Positions 27,001 to 38,723 of a DNA stretch of 64,000 nt are shown here, piece by piece. The stretch covers positions 1,011,512 through 1,075,511 of the forward strand of contig NW_002060957.1 of the NCBI RefSeq assembly GCF_000150275.1. The letters are read 5' to 3'. The translations under genes and the position numbers were made by a program. The notes under the pieces are model-generated. The model was given only the letters and a program-made list of their open reading frames with translations, had not been told where the DNA came from and ran no database searches. Numbering within the stretch: position 1 is the first letter of the stretch; the number at the start of each line of letters is the position of its first letter. The DNA comes from Trichoplax adhaerens (taxonomy: Eukaryota; Placozoa; Uniplacotomia; Trichoplacea; Trichoplacidae).

Positions 27001-27956
27001 GGCAGTCGATTAATAGAGTAATATTAGCAGTCTAATACAAAAATTCTCATCCTACTTGCTTAGGGTAGAGTCAGAGAATTCCCTAGTAGAGTATCGTCGA
27101 TAGGCTAGTTAACCGTACTGTACAGTCAATCTGATGGACATAAAATATTTTGTTAACAATATTTAATGCCCTGCTTCAGTAAATCAGAATAACTAATTTT
27201 ATATATATAATGATGCATACTACTGAATCTGTACTAATCTAAATTGAATAGATTAAGTAAGCCGTATCCAAACGTAAGACATAGATATCAATTATGTAGT
27301 ATATCTGAATTTGTATTACTTCAAATCAAGTAACGAAGTTCCAATGTGGTTTCATAAATTGATATTACGTATGCTTTTGATAAAATACTAATTCTTGATA
27401 CTTGAATAGTTTTAAATGAGCTTTTGATTCTAGTTTTATTTCAATGCTTAAACGTTAACAACAGGAAAATCGATATTACAATTATTATTTTTAGTCAAAT
27501 TAAGGAAAGCAAGGTATAAAATATCCTATCATGGCAGTGCCATGACAGAGAATTATAATACTGATAATTACTATTTTACGAGTATTCACGTACAGTAAGA
27601 TGAAATAGCTTTAATAATATTATATTGCAGTAAATATATACAATTTTAAATTTCAAGTAATGTAAGAGCACCAGATTATACATTCCATAAATAACAATAT
27701 TGATATATGACTAGACAACAAAAAGATGTTTGATTATATAGCTTATCCAAAGCACTTGTACATTCCGAATTCAATGATAAAACTGATAACAATAGTAAGT
27801 ACATTCGAGACCATATTCTTTCTTACGTAGAAAGTTTAGCAGTTTCCTGTGACAAGACTCTTCACTTGCATTTATAAATATTTATTTATGCCTACAATAA
27901 TGCAACGTTAGGTAATGGAATAAAATCTATACAAGTTTTACCTATTCATAGCAACC
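27001..27956. other. Intergenic between RPAIN-like remnant and ACADVL
   Basis: It holds a GTACTGTACAGT motif at 27115-27126. Otherwise it is AT-rich with no supported gene. The 27700-27956 part is probably the 3' region of the dehydrogenase gene. Confidence 0.45.
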
Positions 27957-29994
27957 TTAGAATCTTAAAGGTCGAGTTGTAGCCATTCCTTCATTTTCAC
28001 TAACTTCTTTAGCTATACTTGAGTAAGCAGTAAAGCGGTCTAAACTTTTTTTCGTAATTGCTTCTGCTAGATTTTGTTCAACTCTTTCACAGCACTAATA
28101 TAATAAATACATTATTTTTATTATTCAATCCCAATTTTATACCTGCTTCAATGAAGTAACGAGTAAAACCTCTGAATAATGAATAATATTATATGCAAAC
28201 CTCATCAATAAGTGTAGACGCCAATAGTCTCTCATGATCTGCTGTCGGTAAATTACTACTGATCGCTTTACTTGCTCTAGATAATACTGCAGCCATAGAG
28301 TAAATATCAATTGTAGCGTTGGCTATGCGGGTTAATATAAACTGCTGGTCGACGATATTTCGGCCATGTTGGATTAGTATCTTTTCTATCGTAGCACCAA
28401 ATTCTTCAATGCGTTGTGTAATCATCTTAGCACAATCGCTTAGTTCAGGTGCAGTTACCTCGAGTAGCTCTTGACTGTCAGCCTTGCCTATAAGACGTTT
28501 CGATCGTTTAACACCTTGATTCCATAGTGTACCGAAATTGGAGATTGGCTGCTGCAACGCTTTCTGTAGTTCTTTCATATTCTTTCCAGCATACTGAATA
28601 CCGTTTAAGGCAATAAATTGGCGTAAAACATCGTTGGCACCTTCAAATATACGACAAACTCGTGCATCTCTCATGAAACGTTCTGCTTGATTTTCTCTCA
28701 TAAATCCCATACCAGCTAATATTTGTATGCAATCATCGCTTACTTTCCAAGCTGATTCAGAACTTAATACTTTACTGATAGCAGCTTCAACTTGAAATTC
28801 TTTAATGCCTCTATCCATGTTATTACTCACAGCATAGGCGACCGATTCGACAGCGTAGTGAGTGAGACCCATTTGAGCAATTTTTTCTTGTATTGATTGA
28901 TATTCGATTAAATGCCGGCCAAATTGAACTCGATTTTTAGCATGCTCGATAGTTTTAGTCATTAAGGTTCGAATTATACCAGTCATGGTGGCGCCCATAG
29001 CATATCGACCTTCATTGAGTATATTCATAGCTACTTTAAAACCCTCACCGACTTTACCTATCACGTTCTCTACTGGTATTTTGACATCATCGAAATAGAC
29101 TGCCGTAGTATTGGATGACCTTATTCCCATCTTTTTCTCTGGAGGACCGCTAGTAACACCGCCGAAATCTCTCTCTACTATAAAAGCTGTCACTGCTTGA
29201 GATTCTTTATCGGAATCGTTCTTCTTGATTGGAACTTGAGCGAATACAGTCATCACATCGGCTATGCCGCCATTGCTAATCCATATTTTGTTGCCATTTA
29301 ATATGTAATGCTTGCCATCATCATCAAGGACAGCTGTGCTACGGATAGAATTGGCATCCGATCCAGCTGAGGGTTCGGTTAAACAAAAAGCAGCAATTTT
29401 ATCGCCAGTTGCTAAACTTGGTAAATACTTTTGCTTTTGTTGCTCGTTGCCAAAGAGTACGATCCCTTTATAACCGATGGCTTGATGGCCGGCCATAAAT
29501 ACGGCAATGGATAAATCGAACGATCCTATGATTTCAGATATTCGTGCATATTGTGTTCTCTTTAATTGCATTCCACCATATTCTTGCGGAGCTTGCATAC
29601 CAAGGGCACCAAGCTCCTTCAGTACTTCGATCGATTTCTTGGGCAATTTTTCATCCAGATCACATTGCGATGCATCATGAACTTCACGGAAATATTTCTC
29701 CAAGGGATCAATCATAAGTTTGACTGTGTCTTTGGATTCATCATCGAGTGCATCAGGGTAAGGGAATAGCTGTTGTGTTTTCACATTACCACAGTAAACA
29801 CCTAAAGCAAATGAAGAATCCATATGATGGATTGCTATTGGCTGATCTGATAGAAGACGTAGACGATTGATTGCCATACCATGATGATGAATTTTAATGC
29901 CACTATGACAGTAGCGAAAAATTCTTGACGTTGAATTAATGGTAAATCGCAATTGAGACATAATACTATCAAATAAGATAGAAAGAGGTATCAT
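27957..29994 (-). CDS. ACADVL: Very long-chain acyl-CoA dehydrogenase (ACADVL/ACAD9 type), mitochondrial
   Basis: An FAD flavoprotein that catalyses the first, alpha-beta dehydrogenation step of mitochondrial beta-oxidation of long-chain acyl-CoA. Two exons: 28201-29994 and 27957-28094, about 643 residues, the size of the VLCAD precursor. An in-frame TAA two codons before ATG 29994 fixes the 5' limit. The second Met (MSQLRFTINSTSRIFRY), 11 residues in, begins a good arginine-rich transit peptide and may be the true start. Landmarks: FPYPDALDDE, GALGMQAPQEYGGMQL, signature AAFCLTEPSAGSDANSIR, NGNKIWISNGGIADV, ERDFGGVTSGPPEKKMGIR, GRYAMGATMTG, then RIFEGANDVLRQF with the catalytic Glu, and IQILAGMGFM. 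A C-terminal VLCAD/ACAD9-type extension (SMAAVLSRASKAI) ends PLRF. VLCAD ends NPLGF, which favours ACADVL over ACAD9. One intron only is unusual for this window. Confidence 0.9.
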
Positions 29995-30944
29995 TAATTA
30001 CTCAAGAAGCCAATCATTACTTCACAAAACCAATACAATATAATTGGTCATATTTATAGCAGCTTTTAACTTTCCATAATTTACAGTACAGTCATCAGTC
30101 GTGTAAAACATGAAGATGACACTATCTTTCCACGTTACTTGATACTCACCATAAGGAATGGAAGTCGCAACGAAGGATAGGAGAAAGATGAAAAGCCAAC
30201 CGCTAGCGTTCTTGCTCACTTTTGACTACTGTAAAATAGTGTATAAGTTAACATATATATGACATATACACTACACGTATGTTACGTTAACTGTTAACTA
30301 GTACAGTATCATAAATAAACAAATCCCGCCTTAAATCGTAAAAGGCTAATCGTGGAAGTTGTAGTGCTGCATACAGTACATACTGTCTGATGTCTACTGT
30401 GTACACATCATATGTTATGGAATGTAGGACCATTACTAATTACAATAACTGGTAGCATCCTGCTGGCGGTCTCCCTTATGTTTATTGTTCATCTACATTT
30501 TACTATATTAATTTACACTATATCCTGTATCCGTATAATTATGTTTTTCTTCAGATATGTATCATATTATAATTGTACAAGATGATGCTGATCATCATGG
30601 CAACCATAACGTTAATGCATATTACTCGTTCATCCACAATGTCAAGCAAGATTGCAGACGTTCTTCCTTTAATGATGGCTGATTAGCATATTGACTTAAT
30701 CTAGTGCAAACCCTATTGTGCACAGTAATGTGATCGATGGCAGTCGATAGAATTGCATTTAGGAGATGATTGCAATTAAGCAATGAGAATACTGTAAATA
30801 GTTACCGATGTAAGACAGCATCATCCTGCTAGCACAAGATAGTTTCTATCGCACCTCTGTACTAGGAACAAAGTGATATCAAGCGACTCTTGTTTACTAC
30901 AAAAAAAGTCAAGCCCGATGTAAACATCGAGCATACGCCTAAAT
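29995..30944. other. Upstream region of ACADVL
   Basis: It holds palindrome motifs at 30082-30093 (tacagtacagtc), 30301-30310 and 30371-30403. A 24-residue signal-peptide-like start on the minus strand (30219-30147, MSKNASGWLFIFLLSFVATS) is followed by a consensus donor GTGAGT. No partner exon was found, so it is not called as a gene. Confidence 0.4.
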
Positions 30945-31452
30945 AGTAAATGGCTTGTAGAGCAATTCTTTGTTCGCAAAGATGATTGCTGGTTAAAATA
31001 AAATCACTTGGTTTATCCTAATAGATGTAGAAATAATCAACGTGTTAATGAATGGCTTCTAGAGCAATTCTTTGCTGCCAAAGATGACTACCAGTTAAAA
31101 TAAAATCACTTGGTTTATCCTAATAGATGTAGAAATAATCAACGTGTAAATGAATGGCTTCTAGAGTAATTCTTTGTTCTCAAAGATGACTAGTGGTTAA
31201 AATAAAATCGCTTGATTTATCCTAATGGATGTAGAAATAATCAACGTGTTAATGAATGGCTTGTAGAGTAATTCTTTGTTGTCAAAGACGACTACTAGTT
31301 AAAATAAAATCAATTGGTTTACCCTAATAGATGTAGAAACAATCAACGTGTTAATGAATGTTTTCTAAAGTAATTTCTTAGTTGTCAAAGATGACTACTA
31401 GTTAAAATAAAATTACTTGATTTATCCTAACAGATTTAGAAATAATCAATGC
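30945..31452. repeat. 102-bp tandem repeat, five copies
   Basis: Units begin at 30951, 31053, 31155, 31257 and 31359, a period of exactly 102 bp with no indels at the boundaries. Shared phrases are 'tggcttctagagcaattctt', 'aaagatgactac', 'ttaaaataaaatcacttggt' and 'tgtagaaataatcaacgtg'. Point divergence between copies is modest. Stops occur in all frames, so it is not coding even though 102 is a multiple of 3. Confidence 0.92.
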
Positions 31453-32473
31453 GAAGAATTTACAAATGCGGTGACTTTACGCCTTAAAGTTAAATGAAAA
31501 GGCAAATCGCAAAAGAGACAGTTACCAGAAAGTAGCAAAATATCATAAATTAATGCGAAGACTAATGTATATGGAAAGGAATAGATTCGAAAAATGGACA
31601 TGGTTCATAATTTTTTACATATAGTAACAATGGAACTGACTCATATGAGAGGACTAGTATGCATAATTGCATATGGAGATCTTGATTTATAAACAGTTCA
31701 ATGCACCTATAAAAATTACACATAGCCCTGAGATATGAATTTAGGGCAAACCTTGACTGCATCAATTTTAGACCTCAGTATATTTTAATTAATTTCTGAA
31801 ATCAATCCCTTTGCCCAGTTGTCTATTTAATCAAGAGAACGAAAGCATCCTTTCACTTTATTTAAGGCGATGCAAGTGTCGATAGATTATCCTGAACTGC
31901 TATCTCTGGTCTAAAAGGCATTTAACCATTTACACAGCTCACTTATCACGAGCCAATTTCGATTCATTGCCTTAAACGTATGGCATTAATATGCTATAAA
32001 TGACGCAAATAGCAGATAAGATAGGACTAGCAAATCTAGCAATAATGATCGACCTGAGTTTCAATACCTTCTAGTGCTCCTACTTAGCCATAAATCAACC
32101 TTTTTAACGAGCCACTCTTGATATTAACCTTCCACTTGAGGGAATAATTGTTTTCTAATGTAGTGATCAGCTGATTTCAAAGTGAGCTTGTCCTCAAACT
32201 ACGCAAATAAAGGACATTTTGTAATTTAAAACTGTTCGATTCGATATGTAGTTTTTACTTTGTCTAAGAAAAAAGCTTTCGCAGTCTCATCAAAATAGTT
32301 TACTGTAGAAGAGTCATCAACCCCAAGCATGAAAATTGAGACGATAGTAACATATCATAAATAGCTATGATAATATTCATTTTGGATATTTGAATGCCTA
32401 ATTCTAGTTTTTCCGTAGCAGTTATATTCAATGCACTAGAGTAATATTGCAATCATATTGATACTGAACCAAA
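31453..32473. other. Intergenic before the transposon
   Basis: No gene supported. The left end of the ISL2EU-like element should lie in its distal part, but I could not identify a terminal inverted repeat matching the right flank. Confidence 0.4.
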
Positions 32474-34612
32474 ATGCCGGATTCCTGCTGTGTGATAGGA
32501 TGCAAAAATAGAAGAATAGGAAATCGTCTGAGTTTTTATCGAATACCGAGAGCATGCACTGCCAAAGAAATTCATCGTCGTCAACTTTGGTTAAAAGCAA
32601 TCAATCGATCCAATTGGTCTACCAAGAAGATTGCTAATGCTCGAATATCTAGCCAACATTTTACTACAGGTTTGTTCTCCCAGTGGAAATACTACAATAT
32701 GCTCAACGCTGTACGCTGGAATAATAACCAGTAGGTCTGATCAGTTCTGACCTAATATCCGGTGTTAATTAGGGGTTGCATTATTTGGTCTTTCTACTAT
32801 CTTACTAGGCACAGGTTTATCTTGTCCGTATCATGCAGCCTAATTTTAATTGTTGATGATATACAAGGTTATATTGTAAAGGGTATCAGAAGATTTCATA
32901 ACGATATCCTAACCGTATAGACTACAGTTACATGGTCAAACTTGAAGTATCAGCTATACTCGTATAAATAAGAAATTATATCCCAAATTATATCCCACAA
33001 TAGTTATGAACACGATAAAGTGGATACATGGATTTTTTGATTACAACTAAACATCACTTTCTATCGTCGCTTAATTTAATACCGTGTTATCCATGAAATG
33101 ACTAGCGATTACACTTTCAACTAAAGATATTTTGCATTATTTCGCCAATTAGATAGTACTATCTCAGCCTAAAGCCATAGAGTAAGGCAAATAACACCTT
33201 ATAATATGAATTATTATAACATTCAATCTAATTCTCATTTTGAATCTAATTTATTGCTAGGGAAGAGATCAGATAATCCCGATCATCCAGATTATATTCC
33301 ATCTATTTTTACATCTAATAAAGAGTTGAATATGACCGATCATCAGGAGATTCGTCAATCTGGAGGACTGACTGCTAATTCATCAATCAATCTTGGCAAA
33401 GAAACTCACTCCGAGGTTGGAAATAGAGTAATAAAGATAATAAAAATTATTGACTTTCAAGCTGGAGTACCACAGCAGCAATACCATAGTAGACAAATCG
33501 GTGATTGATCTTTCTTACTACTACTTTAATCCAATTGTTACATTTTCACTTCCATAAATAATGTCATTAATTTTCTTAGGTATGCAAACGGAAAATAAAA
33601 TATCTCTTTCTGTAGGAGTACAAACGCAAGACACTGATGGAGAATTGGAAACAAACTTAAAGCAAGCATATATAGAATTAAATAACAAAAACGTAATAAT
33701 AAGTGAACTACGACATGAAATTTTTGAATTAAACAGGAAATCAATCTTCTCTTGGCATTCAGTTAAATATAATTTTAAACTGTTTCGATTTCTGACTGGT
33801 TTACCCACAATTGAATCTTTTAATTGGCTGTTAGGGTTAGTTAGTAACCATGCTAAGATCATAAGAAAGACTCTAAGTTCCGAAGATCATTTATTAGCGG
33901 TATTAATGAAGCTAAAATTAGGTCTTACGAATGCTGATATTGCCTATCGTTTTGCAATTGAACCAGTATCTATTTCCTACATTTACAATCATTGGCTTCC
34001 TAAGTTAGCAACTGCTGTTGGTCAATTAATTATCTGGCCAAATAAGGAAGCAATTGAAGAAATATGCCAGCTTGCTTTAAACGGAATTTTCCAAACTGTG
34101 TCGCGGTTATCGACTGTACAGATATTGCAATTGAAAGACCGAGTAACTTATCGGCTAAAGCTCAAACTTGGTCAAGCTATCGGCATTCGAATACAATAAA
34201 ATATTTAATCGGCATCACTCCGGCAGGAGCAGTTAGTTTTTTATCGTCAGGTTGGGGTGGTAAAGTATCCGATAATGAAATTACATTACGATCTGGATTT
34301 CTGGAAAAATTAAATCAAAACGATGTTATCCTTGCTGACAAGGGATTCTTAGTGAAGAAAGAATTGGCTTTAAGAGGCGCTATATTAAAAATTCCTTCCT
34401 GCATAAGAGGTAAAAAGCAATTACCAGCAAGAGAAGTTGATCAGTCAAGGGAATTATGCCATGTTAGAATTCATGTTGAGCGTGTTATTGGTCGACTTAA
34501 AAGATTTAAACTATTACAGACTACAATACCTATATCACAAGTGCAGTTATTAGATCATGTTATGATTGCTGTCGCAGGAATAGTCAACATGAACCGCAGC
34601 ATTATTACCTAG
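32474..34612 (+). pseudogene. THAP-domain DDE transposase (ISL2EU)
   Basis: Exon 1 (32474-32669) encodes a THAP zinc finger (MPDSCCVIGCKNRR…LSFYRIP…RRQLWLKAINR…). It splices at GTTTGT to 33261, giving HFTTG|KRSDNPDHPDYIPSIF, the usual THAP-to-linker join. A later exon from about 33580 encodes the helical pre-catalytic region (…SVKYNFKLFRFLTGLPTIE, …LAVLMKLKLGLTNADIAYRF) and the DDE nuclease. First Asp: NCVAVIDCTDIAIERP (about 34100). Second Asp: VILADKGFL (about 34335). Glu: HVERVIGRLKRFKLL (about 34480). The C-terminus is MIAVAGIVNMN. All three catalytic acids survive. Two faults: the third zinc ligand is Ser (RISSQHF for the family's CS-x-HF), and near 34060 the frame shifts by one base between …EAIEE and MPACFKRNFPNC. 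The shift could also be a sequencing error. Confidence 0.78.
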
Positions 34613-35507
34613 ATATATACATTGATATCTATTCCATTAATGGAGTCGAATTCTTAAGCACTCTTACTTTTTACTGCAGTAAAGATTATGTATCACACAA
34701 TATGAATTTTATTAACCAACTTTTTGGCAATGAATTAATTAAGCGAAATACGCATGTAGCTATTAATATAATATAGAACGAGATGCCAGCATAACCAATA
34801 TATATAAATCGGTGCTAACGCATTTATCTAGAAAAGTATATATGAAGTGAGGAGGTAGCAATAAATAACAATCATAATCAGAGATAACATTGAACAATTA
34901 ATAAATTCTTATTGGAAAGAGAAATTTAATATTTTATAGTAGGGTGCACATGAAGTTGATAACCAAGGTAACAAACACTTCTTTAATTAACAAGATTTTC
35001 TTACTTGTTTCTATTGAACCTTTTTTGGTAAAATAGCACTCTTTATTTACCTGATTTAAAATTATTGCAGGCATTAGCTTTTCAAGTAAAGTTCTTATTT
35101 CTTTAAATACTTATTCGACGGATTTTGCTCTCCAATATTGGCATCTTGAGTCCATATGAAAATAGTTGAAATAATTACACCCATCCACAAACTAGCAGTC
35201 ATATTTGAATTGGATGTATTTGAAGGTTGATATTCAAAGTTACGAACAACTACTTAGGAAGCAGGGATTTTCTTTCTTGCTTTAGACTTGTAATTTCTGA
35301 TAAAATAGCATTCTTAAATAATAGATTTAAATTACTGTAAGTCATGACTTTTCAATAAAGTTATCACTACTGCAAACCTTAATATTATTCCTCCAGCATT
35401 AATATTTTATATTCGTATGAAATAAATGATAATAGTTTAATTTGTAACAGTTAAAGGTAATCCTTTAGCTTGAAGATAGATAAAGAAGGCAGCGAACACT
35501 TGTTCAA
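34613..35507. repeat. Two degenerate tandem copies of the nuclease 3' end
   Basis: Three head-to-tail copies are present, the third being the coding one. 'gtaaaatagca'-type anchors fall at 35028, 35300 and 35549 (spacing 272 and 249). Copy 1 (about 34960-35225) reaches back to the LLVCELDYCDFF part ('acaaactagcagtc…'). Copy 2 (about 35255-35450) covers the last about 55 codons. The coding copy spans about 35505-35720. The two outer copies are full of stops. Confidence 0.75.
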
Positions 35508-38500
35508 TTAAGAGGATTTCCTATCTTGCTTTCGACTTACGATTTCTGGTAAAATAGCATTCTTAAACACTTGATTTAAACTAGGTAATAACTTTTCAAT
35601 AAATCCATCGTTCCTCCAAACTCTTATTATAATTTTATCTCCAGCATTGTTACCTTGTGTCCATATGAAAAAATCACAATAGTCCAACTCGCAAACTAAC
35701 AGCAATCCTTGAACTTGATAAAAATATGGATGATTCTCTTTCAGTAACTTGCTTTCGGATATTGGGCAATCTTTATCCTTATACCAATTAGTTAAGCCTT
35801 CCTTATATTTATAAGGGCAGATAACTTCTAAAGCACCTTTACCATGACATTCGCAATGGATAATACCATCTGGTGAGGCTGCAAATTGAGGAAATTTAGA
35901 ATTGATGTGTAGACCTGTCGCTTTAAGCGTAAAATTGCCATGACTTTTACGCATGGTAGCTAGGTAGCAATTTAACGCGCTGTCTGTCATTTGCTTACTG
36001 TAAATAACTGCTGCACCATCATATTCGAGCTTATACTGCATTATACATTTAATTAAAGCTCTATTTGGATTATTTATGGAATGAGCAATGCGATGAAACA
36101 TGGAAGCGATAATTCGACCAGCACAGTGAACCTTCCACAAAGGTGATCGCTTGGGGAAGACTGTTACTGCGCATAGCTTATCATAAGAATTTTGCGTATA
36201 TAATTTTTTATATTCTTCAAAAGCCTGATAGCTTATTGTTCGAAGATCTCGAGAGTTTAATTTTGCTTTTTCTGGATCGTATAAACTTGTTATCGGCCTT
36301 GGAATAGAGCTCCAGTCATGCTGGATAATTCGATTACCTTGCGATCCATTAGGAATGCCAAAATGGACTCTATTCGTCGTAAAACTTGTAAAAATAGCAG
36401 CATTTGGAGCAGCTACTTTTAAAGCGGTTAGCTGGATTTCTGATATACCTGCTGCACCAGCTGTTGGATCTGCGTAGCTAATATTCATTTTCGTATCTTT
36501 AACACCATCTGTATGGGTGCTGTAAGGTAGTAAATCGCTACGCTTAGGTCTCTTAAAGCAAATCTTTTTGAGAGGTCGTGGCGATGTATGCGTTTTAGAT
36601 TGATTCCAGGTACTTAATTTGCTCGACGATGTAGTTGTATGAAGTTCCAACTGAAAGTATGCTAGTAATTTGAATAAGACAGCGGCTACATGATCACATG
36701 CAGACCCTAAGCTGGTTATACAATAAGGTAAGAATTTCAATTTTTTGGTTTAGTTCTCAACAAGGATTTACTTATCGTCGTTACATTATATCGCAAAGAA
36801 TATGGGAGAGATCAATCGGAGCATGGCTATTAACTAATTTTTTCAGCTATTTAACAGTAGCTAAAGCAATTATAAAGAATTATTTTAATATAATATGCTA
36901 AAGCTTGTATATTATAGTTTTGTGATGATGTTAGGGTCCGTGAAATTTGTATAGTTTATCGTGAAGTAATCGAGGTAAAAAAATGATATAATTATATCTT
37001 TCTAATTATGCTAGGTTGACATATCAAAATTTTACTGTTTATAATTTATAAATGAGATCTGGCGTGGTTTAAAACCTAAAAATAAGGAATATTGGCGTGA
37101 CTAAAACTGCAATTTAGTTGAAATTTTAATATTAATCTAGGTATCGTCCACAGCTTTCTTCTTCTTAGAGATTAGAATGTCTCAATATCGTCTACAGTAC
37201 TAGACAAAATGACTTCATTGCATGGTAACTAGTACAAGTTTGCACCAACTGAAGATATTTTAACTTGAAATTTATTCTAATCGCCGTATATTAATTAATT
37301 ACTGACATAGCTCATGTTTTTAGTTACCCAATTTTTAGACGGATAAAAATTTATCCTTTCAGATAAAGACTTAAGACATTTTTAGATAATATGCATGGAA
37401 GTAAAGCATTACCATTCTGCAACTAGATGGACGCATATTTACATGATGAATATTTACTTGTCAATGGAATTCGATCCGATCTGGGATCGTCAAGGGCTAA
37501 ATTATGTAAAAGTCTCCTATATTATTCTCCAGAAATATCATCGATATCTACGAAACAAGTGATTTACAGTATAGTTTATTCACTGTCATCGCTAGTCGAA
37601 ATATTGAATATATCTAGAAAACAGTATTCTTGCTCATTTAAATAATTCTAAAATGGAACTAATCACTGCAGCTAATAATTAATTTGATTGTCGCTAATAG
37701 TGCAATGACTGAAAATGATCTTCATTTAGATCATAAATTGAGTGAGAAATTATTCTATACCACAGTTGTCCATAGATTTAGTTAGTAATGACTGTAAGGT
37801 GGTAGCAATTGGACTAGATAAGCAGCATATATACGGCTAATTTAGTTTAATTTCGAGTCTTTTGAAAAGGGGTTTTAAGCTTATGTCGTCACATGTTCTG
37901 GAATACAACAGACATACGATGCTGTAGGTACTGCAGTATCTACTGTCATAAATAAAGACAGAATTTATAAGTAGCGCAAACTAAGCATTTCCGACTCTGT
38001 AATAGCTTTTGAAATGAAAATTGTTTGATATTCCTAACTTTGCAAACTTTCTCGGCAGAAAGAGATAAAAATCGACTAGCAAAATTTCAATCACATTACA
38101 CCTATACCTAATGTCTATTTCGAAGCACTTATTAGTATGTAGATAGTAAAACCTGATATAATTACTTACCCGGATTTACAAGTACAATTTGCAGTTAATA
38201 TTGATCCTGATTTTTTGTTAGTACATATCCAGGCGTGGTAGAATTCTGCTTTTTTACCTTGCAGTGTACTGGACAGAATCTTTTTATTGATTTAAACAAA
38301 TTGATGAAATTATTTATACAAAGTAAAGTAGTATGCGTAAGCCAGGACAAAAAAGAAAACATTATACGTTAGTACCTTTGATTTCACAAAGCAGAATTGA
38401 CATTCTACTTCGATGTCATGGTAATAGATGTCCTGTACATGTCCACAAAGGAAGTAACTATACGCTTTTAGAGATTTGTATGCTTTGACAGTATCTTGCG

Positions 38501-38723
38501 TAAATTCACTTGTAGTATCTACAAGGTATTTATAGATATCAAGCCATGCTACATTAGGTAGCAGGTTGATATCGCGTTTCCAATTCTTTAAGGTAAAAGG
38601 ATCAGGCAGACGTTCCTCCTTACTTGGAGTTAATTTCCGATCATATTGAAACTGTTGACTTATGTCCAAGGATTGATAATAAGAAGATAAGTTAGAGGTA
38701 GCTACATCGATAGTACCTGCCAT
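35508..38723 (-). CDS. SWIM zinc finger + YqaJ-like nuclease of the transposon
   Basis: The N-terminal exon (38723 to about 38365) has LPDPFTLKNWKRDINLLPNV, WLDIYKYLVD and KAYKSLKAYSYFLCGHVQDI, typical of the leading domain of these transposon proteins. After a gap whose exon or exons I could not place (about 36720-38360), the main exon starts at the acceptor near 36716 with GLGSACDHVAAVLFKLLAYF, the C-x-H half of a SWIM finger. It continues through a Lys/Pro linker to the YqaJ/lambda-exonuclease-like fold: AASPDGIIHCECHGKGALEV then ICPYKYKEG (the D…E-x-x catalytic pattern) and FYQVQGLLLVCELDYCDFFI. The stop is at 35508-35510. In ISL2EU the role is presumed DNA-end processing. The main exon is open throughout, so this part may be younger or less damaged than the transposase. 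Confidence 0.72.

Larger units (their letters stand above)
32474..38723. mobile_element. ISL2EU/Harbinger-type DNA transposon (coding span)
   Basis: Two converging genes define it: a THAP + DDE_4 transposase on the + strand (32474-34612) and a SWIM + YqaJ-nuclease protein on the - strand (38723-35508). This pairing is the hallmark of ISL2EU elements of the PIF/Harbinger group. The coordinates are the coding limits only; terminal inverted repeats and target-site duplications were not found by eye. The copy is decayed: a zinc ligand is lost in the THAP finger, there is a frame break in the transposase, and 3' tandem copies of the nuclease C-terminus lie between the genes. It is probably immobile now. 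Confidence 0.75.

Noticed and set aside
30147-30219. Signal-peptide first exon (MSKNASGWLFIFLLSFVATS) with a good donor
   Set aside because: No downstream exon found; ACADVL has its own start after an in-frame stop. Likely chance.
30945-31452. 102-bp repeat as a coding repeat (34 codons)
   Set aside because: Stops occur within every frame of the unit on both strands.
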